This document shows positions 1 through 12,065 of a DNA stretch of 64,000 nucleotides, in pieces. The stretch is from Torymus aiolomorphi (taxonomy: Eukaryota > Arthropoda > Insecta > Hymenoptera > Torymidae). The stretch spans positions 24,981,862 through 25,045,861 of the forward strand of contig CM070874.1 of assembly GCA_036365515.1 (NCBI GenBank), in the 5' to 3' direction. The first letter of the stretch is position 1, and the number at the start of each line of letters is the position of its first letter. The notes beneath the pieces are model-generated. The model did not search any database, was not told the origin of the DNA, and saw only the letters and a program-made list of their open reading frames with translations. The position numbers and the translations under genes were made by a program.

Positions 1-946
1 AATAATATTTAAAATTCACAATCAACTATATAAATTTCTAACCTTAATCTAGATATGTTATGATTACATGAATTATAATTATTTCCGTCCATAGTCCTAA
101 TAAAAGGATATTTAAGAAGATTTACTTTACTTTTCTAGTCTCTTTTACACATTATGTATTACAGAATTTAGACGCACAAGTTTTGTTGGTTAAGAACATA
201 ACCTGAAAAACAGATCCAGATTTACATTCAGTCAGCTAACCAAGAATTACTAATTTCTCCTTATAAAGTAAATGATTTAGGTAATTTTTCATAGATTATG
301 GACAACTGAACCAGATAACACAATTTATATTGATTAAAAACATAACCTAAAATATTAGTGATGCGCTAATGATAAATGAGTACATTTTTCTTTACATATT
401 TTATGGTTTATAACGCTCAAGTGTGCTAAAAGGTATTGGCTTACCAATAAATAATGTTTAAAAAATTAAATGAACCAGAAAAACCTTCTAACCTCAATGT
501 AGGTAGATTATGATAATATGAATTATAATTGCTTACCCCATACTCTTAAATAGACTCAATTCACTTTACTTTTCAATTCTCTTTTACACATTGTGTATTA
601 CTCAATTTAGGTACGCAAGTTTTGTTGGTTAAGAACATAACCTGAATATCAGATCCCGATTTACATTCAGTCAGCTAACCAAGAATCACTGATTTCTCCT
701 TATAAAGTAAATGATTTAAGTGATTTTTCATAGATTATGGACAATTGAATCATAAAACACAATTTATATTGATTAAAAACATAACCTAAAGTATCAGTGA
801 TGCGCTAATGATGAATGAGTACAGTTATCTTCACATATTTCATGGTTTATAATTCTCAAGTGTGCTAAGAGGTATTCGCATACCAATAAATAATGTTTAA
901 AATTTGAACTGACAAAAAAAAACTTCTAACCTCAATGTAGGTAGGT
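1..946 (+). repeat. Left arm of inverted ~438-bp repeat array, part 1
   Basis: Tandem units are marked by the string TTGGTTAAGAACATAACCTG at about 185 and 625, a spacing of 440 bp. Each unit also carries a GATGCGCTAATGAT motif and a CATGGTTTATAA motif. The same units occur in the opposite orientation at 5040-6990. The outermost unit here (about 1-120) matches the outermost unit of the right arm (about 6720-6830), so the arms mirror each other unit by unit. No coding potential is seen. The array runs off the left window edge. Confidence 0.9.
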
Positions 947-1169
947 AATATGATGATATCAACTGATAAGAATTTTTCCGTCGGTCTTACAGTCTTACAA
1001 ATTAAATTAAAATAATTAATATTTATCGAAGTCAGATTGCCCTTGTTTATAATCACCCCCGCAGAATCTGAAATAAAAACTTAATTGAAACCTGGAAAAA
1101 AACAACCTGGAACAAAAAACTTTGTTAGCAAAGGACGATCTGACTGCCCACCACCACCACATTGTCCAA

Positions 1170-1199
1170 CGTTTCGAGCCCGCTCCGGCTCCTCCACAG
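1170..1199 (-). ncRNA. Hammerhead-like motif, PLE A1 left end (mutated core)
   Basis: On the minus strand: a CTGTGGA box, an extra G, stem II GAGCC/GGCTC with loop GGAGCG, then GAAACG. The canonical box is CTGANGA, so the invariant A6 is T here and this copy is probably inactive. The same position in three other arms of family A keeps CTGAGGA. Confidence 0.5.
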
Positions 1200-1307
1200 G
1201 GACTGAAATGAAACCCGCGATACACCTCCTTATATACCCCCATACCCCCTTCTTTTCTCTTACCCCCACCACCATCCACATTCCCCTCTCCAACTTCCCA
1301 TTCTCAT

Positions 1308-1967
1308 TTAAATTAATAAAGAATGATAAGGGTTATCTAATTTACTTGACTCTATCATTAAATTTACATTATTCCGATTTCTTAGAATGTGAATACTTTC
1401 AAGGCTTTCCCTCTTATATTTATTCTTAATCCCCTGTTCCAAAATATCCACACTCCCAAAATCGAAAGAATGCAAACTATTTAAACAATGTTCTTACAAA
1501 CCCGATGTACAACTTGAGCTGCGTAAACTATATTGATGTTCATATATTCTCTTTTTCAACTATCTACCCGTTTGACCAATATAACAACCATTACAATCCG
1601 TACAATTAATTTTATAAACTACTCCCGATTTTAAACATTTATCATCCTTGTCTTTACAATTACTAAATAACCTGTCTAAATTATTATCGTTTCTAAAGAA
1701 AACTTGAATATTATGTTTACTAAAAACCCTTCTAATCCTTTCCGACAAATCTCTAACATATGGTAAACTAAAAAATGCGTTCTTTCCATTTCTATTCCTT
1801 GTTTGATTATCTACCCGCTGCTTCAATCCACCATTATAAATTTCCCACACTCTCTCATCAACCATTTTATCAATAAATTTTACCGGGTAACTATTCTTAA
1901 TAAATGTTTCTCTAACTAAATTTAAATTCTTTTTCCTAAAATCTTTATGTGACAATTTAATAATCAA
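1308..1967 (-). pseudogene. PLE A1 left half: GIY-YIG endonuclease domain, broken
   Basis: Reading leftward from 1967, the frame holds the linker LSHKDFRKKNLNLVRETF, then a Cys-bearing segment (CKDKDDKCLKSG), then GIY-YIG motifs VVYKINCTDC and CYIGQTGR. An in-frame stop replaces the Tyr after GQTGR (near 1560); the rest of the domain continues in frame to about 1308 with another stop. The RT domain is missing because the copy is truncated at the inversion junction near 1965. In PLEs this domain is thought to nick DNA for target-primed reverse transcription. Confidence 0.8.
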
Positions 1968-2779
1968 TTGAGTTTCTTAGATAATAGAGTCATTAGAGTT
2001 AATAATAATAGAGTGAAATTAGATTGGTATAGAAAACCTACATGGTCAGGTGGATTTTTAAATTTTGTTCTCACCACCAATTCAGAAACAAAACTGATGC
2101 GATCACAGGTGTCATTGACAGAGTGATCAAATTGTCACATAAAGATTTTAGGAAAAAGAATTTAAATTTAGATCGAGAAACATTTATTAAGAATAGTTAT
2201 CCGGTAAAATTTATTGATAAAATGATTAATGAGAGAGTGTGGAAAATTTATAATGGTGGATTGAAGCAGCGGGAAGATAATCAAACAAGGAATAGAAATG
2301 GAAAGAACCCATAATTTCGTTTACCATATGTTAGAGGTTTGTTGGGAAAGATTAGAAGGGTTTTTAGTAAACATAATATTTAAGTTTTCTTTAGAAACGA
2401 TAATAATTTAAAAAGGTTATTTAGTAATTGTAAAGACAAGAATGATACATGTTTAAAATATGGAGTAGTTTATAAAATTAATTGTAGGGATTATAATGGT
2501 TGTTATATTGGCCAAACGGGTAGATATTTGAAAAAGAGAATATGTGAACATCAATATAGTTTACGCAGCTCAAGTTGTACATCGGGTTTGAAAGAACATT
2601 GTTTAAATAGTTTGCATTCTTTCGATTTTGGGAGTGTGGATATTTTGGAACAGGGGATTAAGAATAAATATAAGAGGGAAAGCCTTGAAAGTATTCACAT
2701 TCTAAGAAATCAGAATAATGTAAATTTAATGATAGCGCCTAGTAAATTAGATAACATTTATCATTCTTTATTAATTTAA
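1966..2779 (+). pseudogene. PLE A1 right half: post-RT linker and GIY-YIG, broken
   Basis: It starts at the inversion junction with the equivalent of QLSFLD, which follows the RT in intact copies. It continues through RVKLDWYRKPTWSG, the linker and the GIY-YIG core to the C-terminal end ...YHSLLI at 2779. Several stops and a frameshift interrupt it (near 2110, 2312 and 2380-2500). The open pieces are 2042-2314 and 2528-2779. The full form of this region is in the right half of copy A2 (43346-44746). Confidence 0.8.
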
Positions 2780-2886
2780 GTGAGAACGGAAAGTTGGAGA
2801 GGGGAATGTGGATGGTGGTGGGGTAAGAGAATAGAAGGGGGTATGGGGTTACATAAGGAGGTGTATCGCGGGTTTCATTTCAGTCC

Positions 2887-2916
2887 CTGAGGAGAAGCCG
2901 GAGCGGGCTCGAAACG
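2887..2916 (+). ncRNA. Hammerhead-like motif, PLE A1 right end
   Basis: CTGAGGA, then G, then AAGCC paired with GGCTC (one mismatch at the base of stem II), then GAAACG. It is the mirror copy of the motif at 1170-1199. Confidence 0.55.
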
Positions 2917-3171
2917 TTGGACAATGTGGTGGTGGTGGGCAGTCAGATCGTCCTTTGCTAACAAAGTTTTTTTTCCAGGTTTTTTTTCCAGGTTTTAATT
3001 AAGTTTTTATTTCAGATTCTGCGGGGGTGATTATAAACAAGGGCAATCTGACTGCCATAAATTTAATTATTTTAATTTAATTTGTAAGACTGTAAGAACG
3101 ATGGAAAAATTCCTATCAGTTGATAGTAAATTGCAGTCGACATAAGTAATATTTTTAACAATATGATAATA

Positions 3172-5000
3172 CGAATTATAATTGCTTACCCCATACTCTT
3201 AATTAGAGTCAATTCACTTTACTTTTCCATGTTCCTTTACACATTATGTATTACGGAATTTAGATGCGTAAGTTTTGTTGGTTAAGAACATAACCTGAAT
3301 AACAGATCCCGATTTACATTCAGTCAGCTAACCAAAAATATTGATTTTTCCTTATAAAGTACATGATTTAGGTAATTTTTCATAGATTATGGACAACTGA
3401 ATCAGATAACAAAATTTATATTGACGAAACACATAACCTAAAATATTAGTGATGCGCTAATGATAAAGGAGTACAGTTTTGTTTACCTATTACATGGTTT
3501 ATAATGCTCAAGTGTGCTAAAAAGTATTGGCATACCAATAAATAATGTTTAAAAAATAAAAATGAACCAGATAAAACTTCTAATCTCAATGTAGGTAGGT
3601 TATGATAATATAAATTATAATAGCTTACCCCATACTCTTAATTAGAGTAAATTTACTTTACGTTTCCATTCTCTTTTAGACATTATGTATTACTGAATTT
3701 AGATGCGCAATTTTTGTTGGTTAAGAACACAACCTGAATAACAGATGTCGATTTACATTCAGTCAGCTAACCAAGAATCACTGATTTCTCCATAGAAAGT
3801 TAATGATTTAAGTGATTTTTCATAGATTATGGACAATTGAATCAGAAAACCCAATTTATATTGATTAAAAACATAACCTAAAGTATCAGTGATGCGCTAA
3901 TGATGAATGTGTACAGTTATCTTCACATATTTCATGGTTTATAATGCTCAAGTGTGCTAAAAGGTATTGGCATACCAATAAATAATGTTTAAAAAATGAA
4001 ATGAACTAGAAAAAAATTCTAACCCTAATGTAGGTAGGTTATGATAATATGAATTATGATTGCTTACCCCATACTCTTAATTAGAGTAAATTCACTTTAC
4101 TTTTCCATTCTCTTTTACACATTATGTATTACTGAATTTAGATGCGTAACTTTTTTTGGTTATGAACATAACCTGAATATCAGATCCCGATTTACATTCA
4201 GTCATCTTACAAAGAATCACTGATTTCTCTTTATAAAGTAAATGATTTAAGTGATTTTTCATAGATTATGAACAATTGAATCATAAAACACAATTTATAT
4301 TGATTAAAAACATAACCTAAAGTACCAGTGATGCGCTAATGATGAATGAGTACAGTTATCTTCACATATTTCATGGTTTATAATGCTCAAGTGTACTAAG
4401 AGGTATTGGCATACCAATAAATAATGTTTAAAATATGAACTGACCAAAAAAAACTTCTAACCTCAATGTAGGTAGGTAATAGGATAATATGAATTACAAT
4501 TAATACTGACAACCGCAAGTTTTTTTGGTTAAGGCCATAACCTGAATAATACATTCCTATTTATATTTCGTAGGATAATCGAAATTCATAGACTTATTGC
4601 TATATAGTAAATGTTTAAAGTCAATTTCCATATTTATCGGCAGCTGTATTATTTTCACATATTCAAAGGTCTATAATGTTCAAGTGTACTAATATGTATT
4701 GATATACGAATTAATGATTAAAATATAAAATGAACCAAAAAAACCTTCTAACCTCAATGTAGGTAGGTAATAATAATATGAATTACAATTGCTTTATCCC
4801 ATACTCTTAATTAAATTTACTTTACTTTTCAATTTCCTTTCGCACGTTATATGTCACTGGATTTAGATGCGCAAGTTTTATTGGTTAAAAACATAACCTG
4901 AATATCAGATCCCGACTTATATTGGATTAGCTAATAAAAAATCATAGATTTATGCCTGTATTGTAAATGTTGAATGTCATTTTTCATAGATTATGGGCAG
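3172..5000 (+). repeat. Left arm of inverted ~438-bp repeat array, part 2
   Basis: Landmark TTGGTT...ATAACCTG occurs at about 3278, 3717, 4156, 4525 and 4881. The first three are spaced 439 bp, the last two units shortened to about 369 and 356 bp. The array reaches the apparent symmetry axis near 5020. No ORF of note. Confidence 0.88.
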
Positions 5001-5035
5001 CTAAATGAGATAACCCAATTGTGGTTATAAGATTT

Positions 5036-6990
5036 TTATGGCTCTATTCATTTTTAAAACATTATTTATTGAAATGCCAATACTTTCTAGCACAGTTGAG
5101 CATTATAAACCATGAAATAGGTAAACGAAACTGTACTCCTTTATCATTAGCGCATCACTAATATTTTAGGTTATGTGTTTAATCAATATAAATTGTGATA
5201 TCTGATTCAGTTGTCCATAATTTATGAAAAATTACTTAAATCATTAACTTTATAAGGAGAAATCAATGATTCATGGTTAGGTGACTGAATGTAAATCGGG
5301 ATCTGTTATTCGGGTTATGTTCTTAACCAACAGAACTTGCGCATCTAAATTTAGTAATACATAATGTCTAAACGAGAATGGAAAAGTAAAGTAAATTTAC
5401 TCTAATTAAGAGTATGGGGTAAGCAATTATAATTCATTTAATCATAACCTTCCTACATTGAGGTTAGAAGTTTTTCTAGTTCATTTCATTTTTTAAACAT
5501 TATTTATTGGTATGCCAATACCTTTTAGCACACTTGAACATTATAAACCATGAAATAGGTAAACTAAACTGTACTCCTTTATCATTAGCGCATCACTAAT
5601 ATTTTAGGTTATGTGTTTAAGCAATATAAATTCTATTATCTGATTCAGTTGTCCATAATTTATGAAAAATTACTTAAATCATTGACTTTATAACGAGATA
5701 CCAATGATTCTTGGCTTGCTGACTGAACGTAAATCGGGATCTGTTATTCAGGTTATGTTTTTAACCAACAGAACTTGCGCATCTAAATTCAGTAATACAT
5801 AATGTGTAAAAGAGAATAGAAAAGTAAAGTAACTTAACTCTAATTAAGAGTATGGGGTAAGCAATTATATTTCATATTATCATAACCTACATACATTGAG
5901 GTTAGAAGTTTTTTATTGTTCATTTCATTTTCTAAACATTATTTATTAGTATGCTTATAACTTTTAGCACACTTGAGCATTATAAACCATGAAATATGTA
6001 AAGAAAAATGTACTCATTTATCATTAGCGCATCATTAATATTTTAGGTTATGTTTTTAATGAATATAAATTGGGTTTTCTGATTCAGTAGTCCATAATCT
6101 ATGAAAAATTACTTAAATCATGTACTTTATAAGGAGAAATCAATATTCTTGGTTAACTGATTGAATGTAAATCGAGATCTGTTATTCAGGTTATGTTTTT
6201 AACCAACAAAACTTGAGCATCTAAATTCAGTAATACAGAATGTGTAAAAGAGAATGGAAAAGTAAAGTGAATTTACTCTAATTAAGAGTATGGGGTAAGT
6301 AATTAGAATTCATATTATCATAATCTACCTACATTGAGGTTAGAAGGTTTTTCTGGTTCATTTCATTTTTGAAACATTATTTATCAGTATGCCAATACCT
6401 TTTAGCATACTTGATCATTATAAACCATGAAATATGTGAAGATAACTGTACGCATTCATCATTAGCGCATCACTGATACTTTAGGTTATGTTTTTAATGA
6501 ATATAAATACTGTTATCTGATTCAGTTGTGCATAATCTATGAAAAATTACTTAAATCATTTACTTTATAAGGAGAAATCAGTGATTCTTGGTTAGCTGAC
6601 TGAATGTAAATCGGGATCTGTTTTTCAGGTTATGTTCTTAACCAACAAAACTTGCGCATTTAAATTCTGTAATACATAATGTATAAAAGGGACTAGAGAA
6701 GTAAAGTAAATCTTCTTAAATCTCCTTTTATTAGGACTATGGACGGATATAATTATAATTCGTGTAATCATAACATATCTAAATTGAGGTTAGAAGGTTA
6801 TATGGTTAATTTTGAATTTTAATATCATTTATTAGCATTCATTTTGTACACTGATAGATTACAAACAATTAAGTATGAAAAAATGTAATTATTAATCATT
6901 AGCTCATCACTATTATTTTAAATTAGGTTTTTAATTAATATGAATTGTGTTATCTAATTCAGCGCTCCGTAATCTATGAAAAATGACTTT
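5036..6990 (-). repeat. Right arm of inverted ~438-bp repeat array
   Basis: The units are inverted relative to 1-5000. The reverse landmark (GGTTATGT...TAACCAAC) is at about 5313, 5750, 6189 and 6628, a spacing of 437-439 bp. The terminal unit (about 6690-6990) is the more diverged type that also forms the left border. Tandem subrepeats inside long inverted arms are the hallmark of foldback-type elements. No transposase is seen between the arms. Confidence 0.88.
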
Positions 6991-7139
6991 AAACATTTGA
7001 TATATAGTGTTAAGTCGTATACTCCAATCAACTAAAGAAGTTTTTTTAGAAAATTGACACTTTAAAACCGTGTTTTCGAGGTTATAATGTTATAATATCA
7101 TTTTCCCTATAGTTTTTCTATATTCGGCAATTCTTAATC

Positions 7140-7415
7140 TTGAAGCTCCAGCAAGATTCATTGAGTATTGCCGCGGGGGTGCGCGTCACCATGGAATGTT
7201 CGGAGGTTGAGGCGCTAAAACGCATCGACTTACTACCATACTGTGGTGGCTTCAGAGCGCACTGCCGGGTATGGAAGGATAAAGAGGAAAAAAAGGACGG
7301 GGGTACCACCAACAACATGGAAGTGGACACCCCTGCCTCCGACAAGGAAGAAAGGCAGGACAGGGACGGCGGGCCTTCCGATAATAAAGAAAGGCCCACG
7401 ACCCCCAAGGAATAG
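7140..7415 (+). pseudogene. Probable 3' end of LINE ORF1
   Basis: A 91-codon frame just upstream of the endonuclease/RT frame, with a charged, low-complexity C-terminus (KDKEEKKDGG ... SDKEERQDRDGG). Its base composition matches ORF2 and differs sharply from the AT-rich flank before 7140. I infer that it is the tail of the nucleic-acid-binding ORF1 of the same non-LTR element. The N-terminal part and any CCHC knuckles are absent, suggesting 5' truncation. No diagnostic motif is visible. Confidence 0.45.
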
Positions 7416-7422
7416 TGTCTAA

Positions 7423-9849
7423 TGGATCTGTGACAAGACGGCAGCTCCTAAGGTAATCTTCACGCAAATAAACTTGCATCACTGCAAAAGCGCCTCCGCG
7501 GTACTAGTCAGACGCATGATAAGGATGCACACATGCATATCGCTCGTCCAAGAACCTTGGTTATACAAAACAAAGATTATTGGCCTGAGAGGATGCGGTC
7601 AGCTGATATGCGGTAGGGTGGACAACTCTAGAGCCTGCCTCTTGGTTAAGGGCCTAAGAGTGGAAGCCATACCAAAATACTGCTGACGCGACCTGGCGAC
7701 GGCTAAGTTTTGGTACAAAGACGATAAAGGCGGCATGCGGGAAGCGGTTATCGCGTCAGCCTACTTCCCCTACGAATCGAACCTCTGCCCTACGGCGGAG
7801 GTCATAGAACTAATTAAATTCTGTGAGGACAAGGGGTGGGACTTGTTGTTGGGGTGCGATGCTAACGCGCACCATCTGTCGTGGGGTAGCTCGGACACGA
7901 ACAACAGGGGAGAGAAGCTCTTGCAGTTCCTCACCACCACCAACCTTGACTTCCTGAACATAGGCTGTAAGCCTACCTTCCAAACTCGTAATAGGGAGGA
8001 GGTAATTGACATCAACTTAGCCTCGAGAAACATGGGGATCGCGATCACGGGCTGGAGGGTCTGGGACGAGATCTCTATGTCGGATAACAACCACACAGTT
8101 TTCGAAATCAAAGGTCGTAGCACAGAATCTAGACTTTACAGAGACCCGGGGAAGACAGACTGGGCCACCTATGTTGAAGAACTGGGGGCTAAGCTCAAGT
8201 CGTTCTCAGGTAGACATAGCAATCAGATGGAACTCGATCACTGCGGTGAGGTTCTAAAGAAGAACATCGTTAGAGCTTTCAAAAACAACTGCAGATTACG
8301 TACGAAGCCAGTGTAAAAGGGAGCACTTTGGTGGAATCCCACACTGGAAGCGTTGAAGAAAAAGACCAGAAAACTTTATAATAGGTCTAAGAAAAGGAAC
8401 AATCCAGCAGATAGAGAAGCTTTTAGAGACGCTCAAAGAAAGTACAAAAAGGAAATCGAAAGATCCAAAAGCAACGGCTGGAATACCTTTTGTGAGAGCA
8501 TGAACAGTGTCTCTGATACAGCAAGATTGCTCAAACTACTAAGACGACCGAAAACGCAAGGGCCAAATCTAATAAGACTTTGCACGGGGGAATGGGCGGA
8601 AGACGAGAGGTCGGCACTAGACTGCCTCTTAGAAACGCACTTCCCCCAGCACGAGACAGTCACGGTGGAACAGTATGAACTAAGGGCCAGCGATGCAGAT
8701 TAGGAACTAGCGCGACGAATTTGCGCCGAGGACCGAGTAAGATGGGCGGTGAGTACTTTCCACCTCTTCAAGGCACCGGGAACCGATGGCATCTTCCCAG
8801 CGCTGCTACAGAAGGGGCGTGAGTTACTCGCCCCCATCCTAGTAAAACTTTTTCGAGCTTGCCTGGTGTTTGGGTACATGCCCGAATGTCGACAAGTGGC
8901 CAAAGTGGTGTTCATGCCAAAACCCAGCATCGTACAGCACTCAAAAGCCGAAAGACTACAGACCCATCTGTCTGACATCCTCTGTCCTCAAGACAATGGA
9001 GAGACTGGTGGACAGATACATAACAGAAGAAACACTAGCAGCTCAACCCCTGCACGATAGACAGCACGCATATCAGACAGGTAAATCGGTGGATACCGCT
9101 CTGGCTGAGGCGGTCACTTTCGTGAAAAAGGGGATGAAGAACACGGGATTGATTTTGGCTACCCTACGCAACGTAGACGGGGCTTTTAACCACACCACGA
9201 AATAAACCATTGTGAAGGGAGCCGAGGACTATCCCGTACCCAACATGGTTAGCAGATGGCTTTGGCGCATGCTTAGTTGCAGAAGAGTGGAGGCCCACTG
9301 GGGCTCGCACTCAGAAGAAGTAAAAGTAGGAAAGGGCTGTCCGCAAGGAGGAGTGCTGTCTCCTACGATGTGGTATTTGGTGATTGATGAACTCATCAGA
9401 CTACTGAATGAAGCAGGCTTCTTTGCCAAAGCCTATGCGGACGATATCCTTATACGAGTGAAAGCCGACGAGGAGCATGTACTTGCAGGACTAATGCAAC
9501 ATGCGTTAGGCATAGTGCAAGCTTGGTGTGAATCCGTCAGGTTGTCAGTGAATGCAGATAAAGTTAACATGATATTTCTCACTACCAGATACAAGGTCAA
9601 ACCTATCGGAGGAGTGCAACTGGGCGGCAAACCCCTGAAACTGGTAAATGAAGCTAAGTATCTGGGGGTGACGCTAGATTCCAAACTTAATTGGGGAAAA
9701 CACATAAGTAATATATCCGAGAAAGCTATAAATATCTTCTGGGCCTGTAGGAGAGCTTTTGGCAACACCTGGGGTCTATCACTGGACAACGTAAGGTGGA
9801 TGTATGAAGCTATCGTCAGACCCAGATTAACGCACGGAGCGCTGGTTTG
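7423..9849 (+). pseudogene. Non-LTR retrotransposon ORF2: AP endonuclease + reverse transcriptase (Jockey superfamily), decayed
   Basis: The frame opens at about 7423 and encodes ...IFTQINLHHCKSASAV and LVQEPWLY, typical of the APE-type endonuclease start. Then come GCDANAHHLSWGS and SDNNHTVFEI (catalytic Asp/His motifs). RT motifs follow: FKAPGTDGI, KDYRPICLTS, DGAFN, GCPQGGVLSP, the catalytic AYADDILI (about 9435), and the thumb region EAKYLGVTLDSKLNW. In-frame stops lie at 7684, 8314, 8701 and 9203, and a frameshift near 8945. The frame ends abruptly at ..RPRLTHGALV where element similarity stops; the RNase H-like and 3' UTR regions are missing. It would drive target-primed reverse transcription if intact. 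Exact clade not resolved. Confidence 0.88.
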
Positions 9850-10019
9850 ATGTCAGAATTGATTGGTCATATTAATTGATTCACGTTTTTCACTGCTCAG
9901 GAAAACCGCAAAGTAAAACTTAAATTTTCCCAGTTTCAGGCGTTAATAGGTTAAACCAAATACTCTTCCACTTGATATTAACACCCCCAACAAAATACGC
10001 AGCTTACAAGGAAAGGATA
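9850..10019. other. Unassigned spacer after LINE
   Basis: AT-rich sequence between the truncated LINE and the ~456-bp repeat. Nothing recognised. Confidence 0.5.
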
Positions 10020-10890
10020 CTTGGTGTCCGCCTCTGATTTCTATGAAACTTCGCATATGAGTAGAGTATCAAAAAATATTCGACGCGTATTTTTTTTTAT
10101 CTGCGGAAAAACATATCTATGGGGAGAAAACCGCCCTTAAAGTTCACCCCCCAAAAACCGTTTTTTTTTAATATCTCAAGATGGAATAGGAATTTTTTAA
10201 TGAAACCAACACCTATTTGTTTTTTATGAAAAGTCGAGTTTTTCGGCACAGTCTTAAAGCTGGGTAGTTGCATCACCTATTTTTTATAAGAGTAAATAAG
10301 ATATTTTCCCTTGTATTTTTGATATAGAAATATTTTAATGAGCTAAATTTGATTGAAAATAGCCATGTTATAAAGAAAATTGCAAATTATAGTTGACCTG
10401 TTTCGAGATTTAAAAATAAAAACAGGTTGACGGGGTGAATTATCCCTAATTTAATTAATTACCTTTTTGTTAGTGCCTGCCTCCGATTTTCATGAAACTT
10501 TGCAACTGGTTACAGTATCGAAAAATATTTGACACGTATTTTTTTTTTCATCTGTGGAGAAAAACATCTGGGGGTGAAAACTACCCTTAAACTTCACCTC
10601 CAAAAACATTTTTTTTTAATATCTCGAGATGGAATCGGAATTTTTTAATGAAACCAACACCTATTTGTTTCTTATAAAAAGACGAGTATTTGGACACAGC
10701 TTAAATGATAGGGGGTTGCACCCCCTATTTTTATAGAGGTAAATATAATTTCTTTCACACTGTTTTTGAAATAACAAAGTTTTGACGAGCCATATTTGCT
10801 AAAAAAATGCCATGTTGTAAATAAAATTAGAAATTATAGTTGACCTGTTTTGAGGTTTAAAAAAACACACAGAAGGAGTGAGCTAGCCTT
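10020..10890 (+). repeat. Dispersed repeat, two tandem units of ~456 bp
   Basis: Unit 1 (about 10024-10479) and unit 2 (about 10480-10890) share GATTTCTATGAAACTT/GATTTTCATGAAACTT starts, AATGAAACCAACACCTATTTG, and ATTATAGTTGACCTGTTT near the end. A diverged copy lies in the opposite orientation at about 27640-28110. There is no coding potential and the class is unknown. Confidence 0.75.
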
Positions 10891-11283
10891 ATTTAGTTAC
10901 TTATCTTTTAGTGATTAAAAAAAATTAATCACAACATTCCTTTGGATTTTTAATTTTGTAATGCTTATTTTAACTCATATTTACTATTAAAGTTAAAAAA
11001 AATAAAAAATATTTTTGAATTTTAGTGGGGGTGGCTACCTCTATTAACATTATTATTACTAGATTATGAGTGGAAACTTTTTATCATTTTTACTAATTTG
11101 TACAATGTGATGATTTGTCAATGTAACATATATAAATATTACAGAAATTGGTGAATTTGCAAATTTTATTCAATATACGTATGACAATAATGATAATCTG
11201 TGAAAAAATGTTTAAAACATAATAGCTTTTTACACCATGAACATCGTATGACTGCAATTCATCCACATATGTCGCAAATTGGT
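10891..11283. other. AT-rich spacer, nothing recognised
   Basis: Homopolymer-rich AT sequence with no long ORF, no repeat shared with other parts of the window that I could see, and no RNA-gene signature. Confidence 0.5.
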
Positions 11284-11673
11284 TCCTCTCGAATTTAAAC
11301 AACCGACAACTTAACCTTGTCGTCGACCTTGTGAAGGCAAGAGCCCAAGTCCCGCTCTCTCTCCGCACTTGCTCTCTCTGCACGAGAGTGCCTATTCGAA
11401 GCCGCTGTCCCGGTCGACGAGCCTGGACAAACGCTTACGCGTAATTACCGCGGCGCGGATGACATGTGCACGCTTACCGTTCAGATAGGTTACATAGGTA
11501 CGGTGTGGCCTAGGTTTCTCGCGGGCATCCTCGCTACTCGTCTGCCTTCATGGTACCATCTTGCGTGGTCCTCACTGGTGCTCCCATGCCAGGCGAACAG
11601 GCTTACTGCACGAGGATGTTTCTTGTATACCCAATACGACAGGTAGCATTAGCTTGCCGTACAGTCTCGGAAC

Positions 11674-11706
11674 ACTTCACGTACTTTCCCTATAAGTATG
11701 TGAAGT
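11674..11706. repeat. Hairpin, 13-bp stem
   Basis: ACTTCACGTACTT pairs with AAGTATGTGAAGT around loop TCCCTAT, with one G:T pair. Confidence 0.85.
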
Positions 11707-11731
11707 CACACTTTTCCGGCAGAGTAAATGG

Positions 11732-11763
11732 CCTCAGTAAAGCACACTACTACTTTACTGAGG
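11732..11763. repeat. Hairpin, 11-bp perfect stem
   Basis: CCTCAGTAAAG pairs with CTTTACTGAGG around a 10-nt loop. Confidence 0.9.
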
Positions 11764-11767
11764 TTGA

Positions 11768-11795
11768 GCGAGTGACAAAACACATTGTCACTCGC
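11768..11795. repeat. Hairpin, 11-bp perfect stem
   Basis: GCGAGTGACAA pairs with TTGTCACTCGC around a 6-nt loop. It starts five bases after the previous hairpin ends. Confidence 0.9.
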
Positions 11796-11902
11796 GAAAT
11801 TCGCGATAACAAAATCCGCCAACTCGCACGCGTGTATCTCTCACGAGCGGTAACAACAAGATGGATGCCGGGCGCTCTCGCGCAGACACGCTCATCATGT
11901 CG

Positions 11903-11928
11903 TCGATGCAGTTCAAATTCTGCATCGA
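11903..11928. repeat. Hairpin, 9-bp perfect stem
   Basis: TCGATGCAG pairs with CTGCATCGA around an 8-nt loop. Confidence 0.88.
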
Positions 11929-12065
11929 TGCCCCATCTAACGGACGCCATAACGAACTTATTAATTACCGACGTCGGTACGGCAGGCCGTGACAAAGGTA
12001 TTTTCCCATTTTTGAATATTGTATTCAAAGCACAGTTTATCTCCGCGCCCGCAACGCGCGTTTGA

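Larger units (their letters stand above)
947..3171. mobile_element. Penelope-like element copy A1, head-to-head palindrome
   Basis: The element lies within a unit of the ~438-bp repeat. Flanks AATATGATGATA (947-958) and AATATGATAATA (3160-3171) form a 12-bp target duplication with one mismatch. The left half (to about 1965) reads on the minus strand and the right half on the plus strand. Both carry the 3' part of a PLE gene (linker plus GIY-YIG). The outer ends are inverted copies that include a hammerhead-like motif. The right end has an extra ~35-nt tail (GTCGACATAAGTAAT) missing from the left; copy A2 has the same tail on its left. Both halves are strongly 5'-truncated and decayed. Confidence 0.85.
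11284..12065. other. GC-elevated island with serial hairpins
   Basis: Composition rises sharply against the AT-rich flanks. Five perfect or near-perfect hairpins follow one another: 11674-11706 (13 bp, one G:T), 11732-11763 (11 bp), 11768-11795 (11 bp), 11903-11928 (9 bp), 12011-12029 (8 bp). A weaker one lies at 11304-11322. A plus-strand frame at 11550-12065 (171 codons) and an opposing frame at 11750-12100 overlap the hairpins; neither matches a family I recognise, and both may simply reflect GC content. Could be a structured transcript or a mobile-element end. Confidence 0.6.

Noticed and set aside
1..6990. Helitron or Polinton interpretation of the inverted array
   Set aside because: No Rep/helicase, polymerase B or integrase sequence, and no CTRR end.
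11550..12065. Gene for a copper-dependent monooxygenase-like protein
   Set aside because: The MPGEQAYC string gave a passing resemblance only; the frame has no further family motifs and overlaps a series of hairpins.
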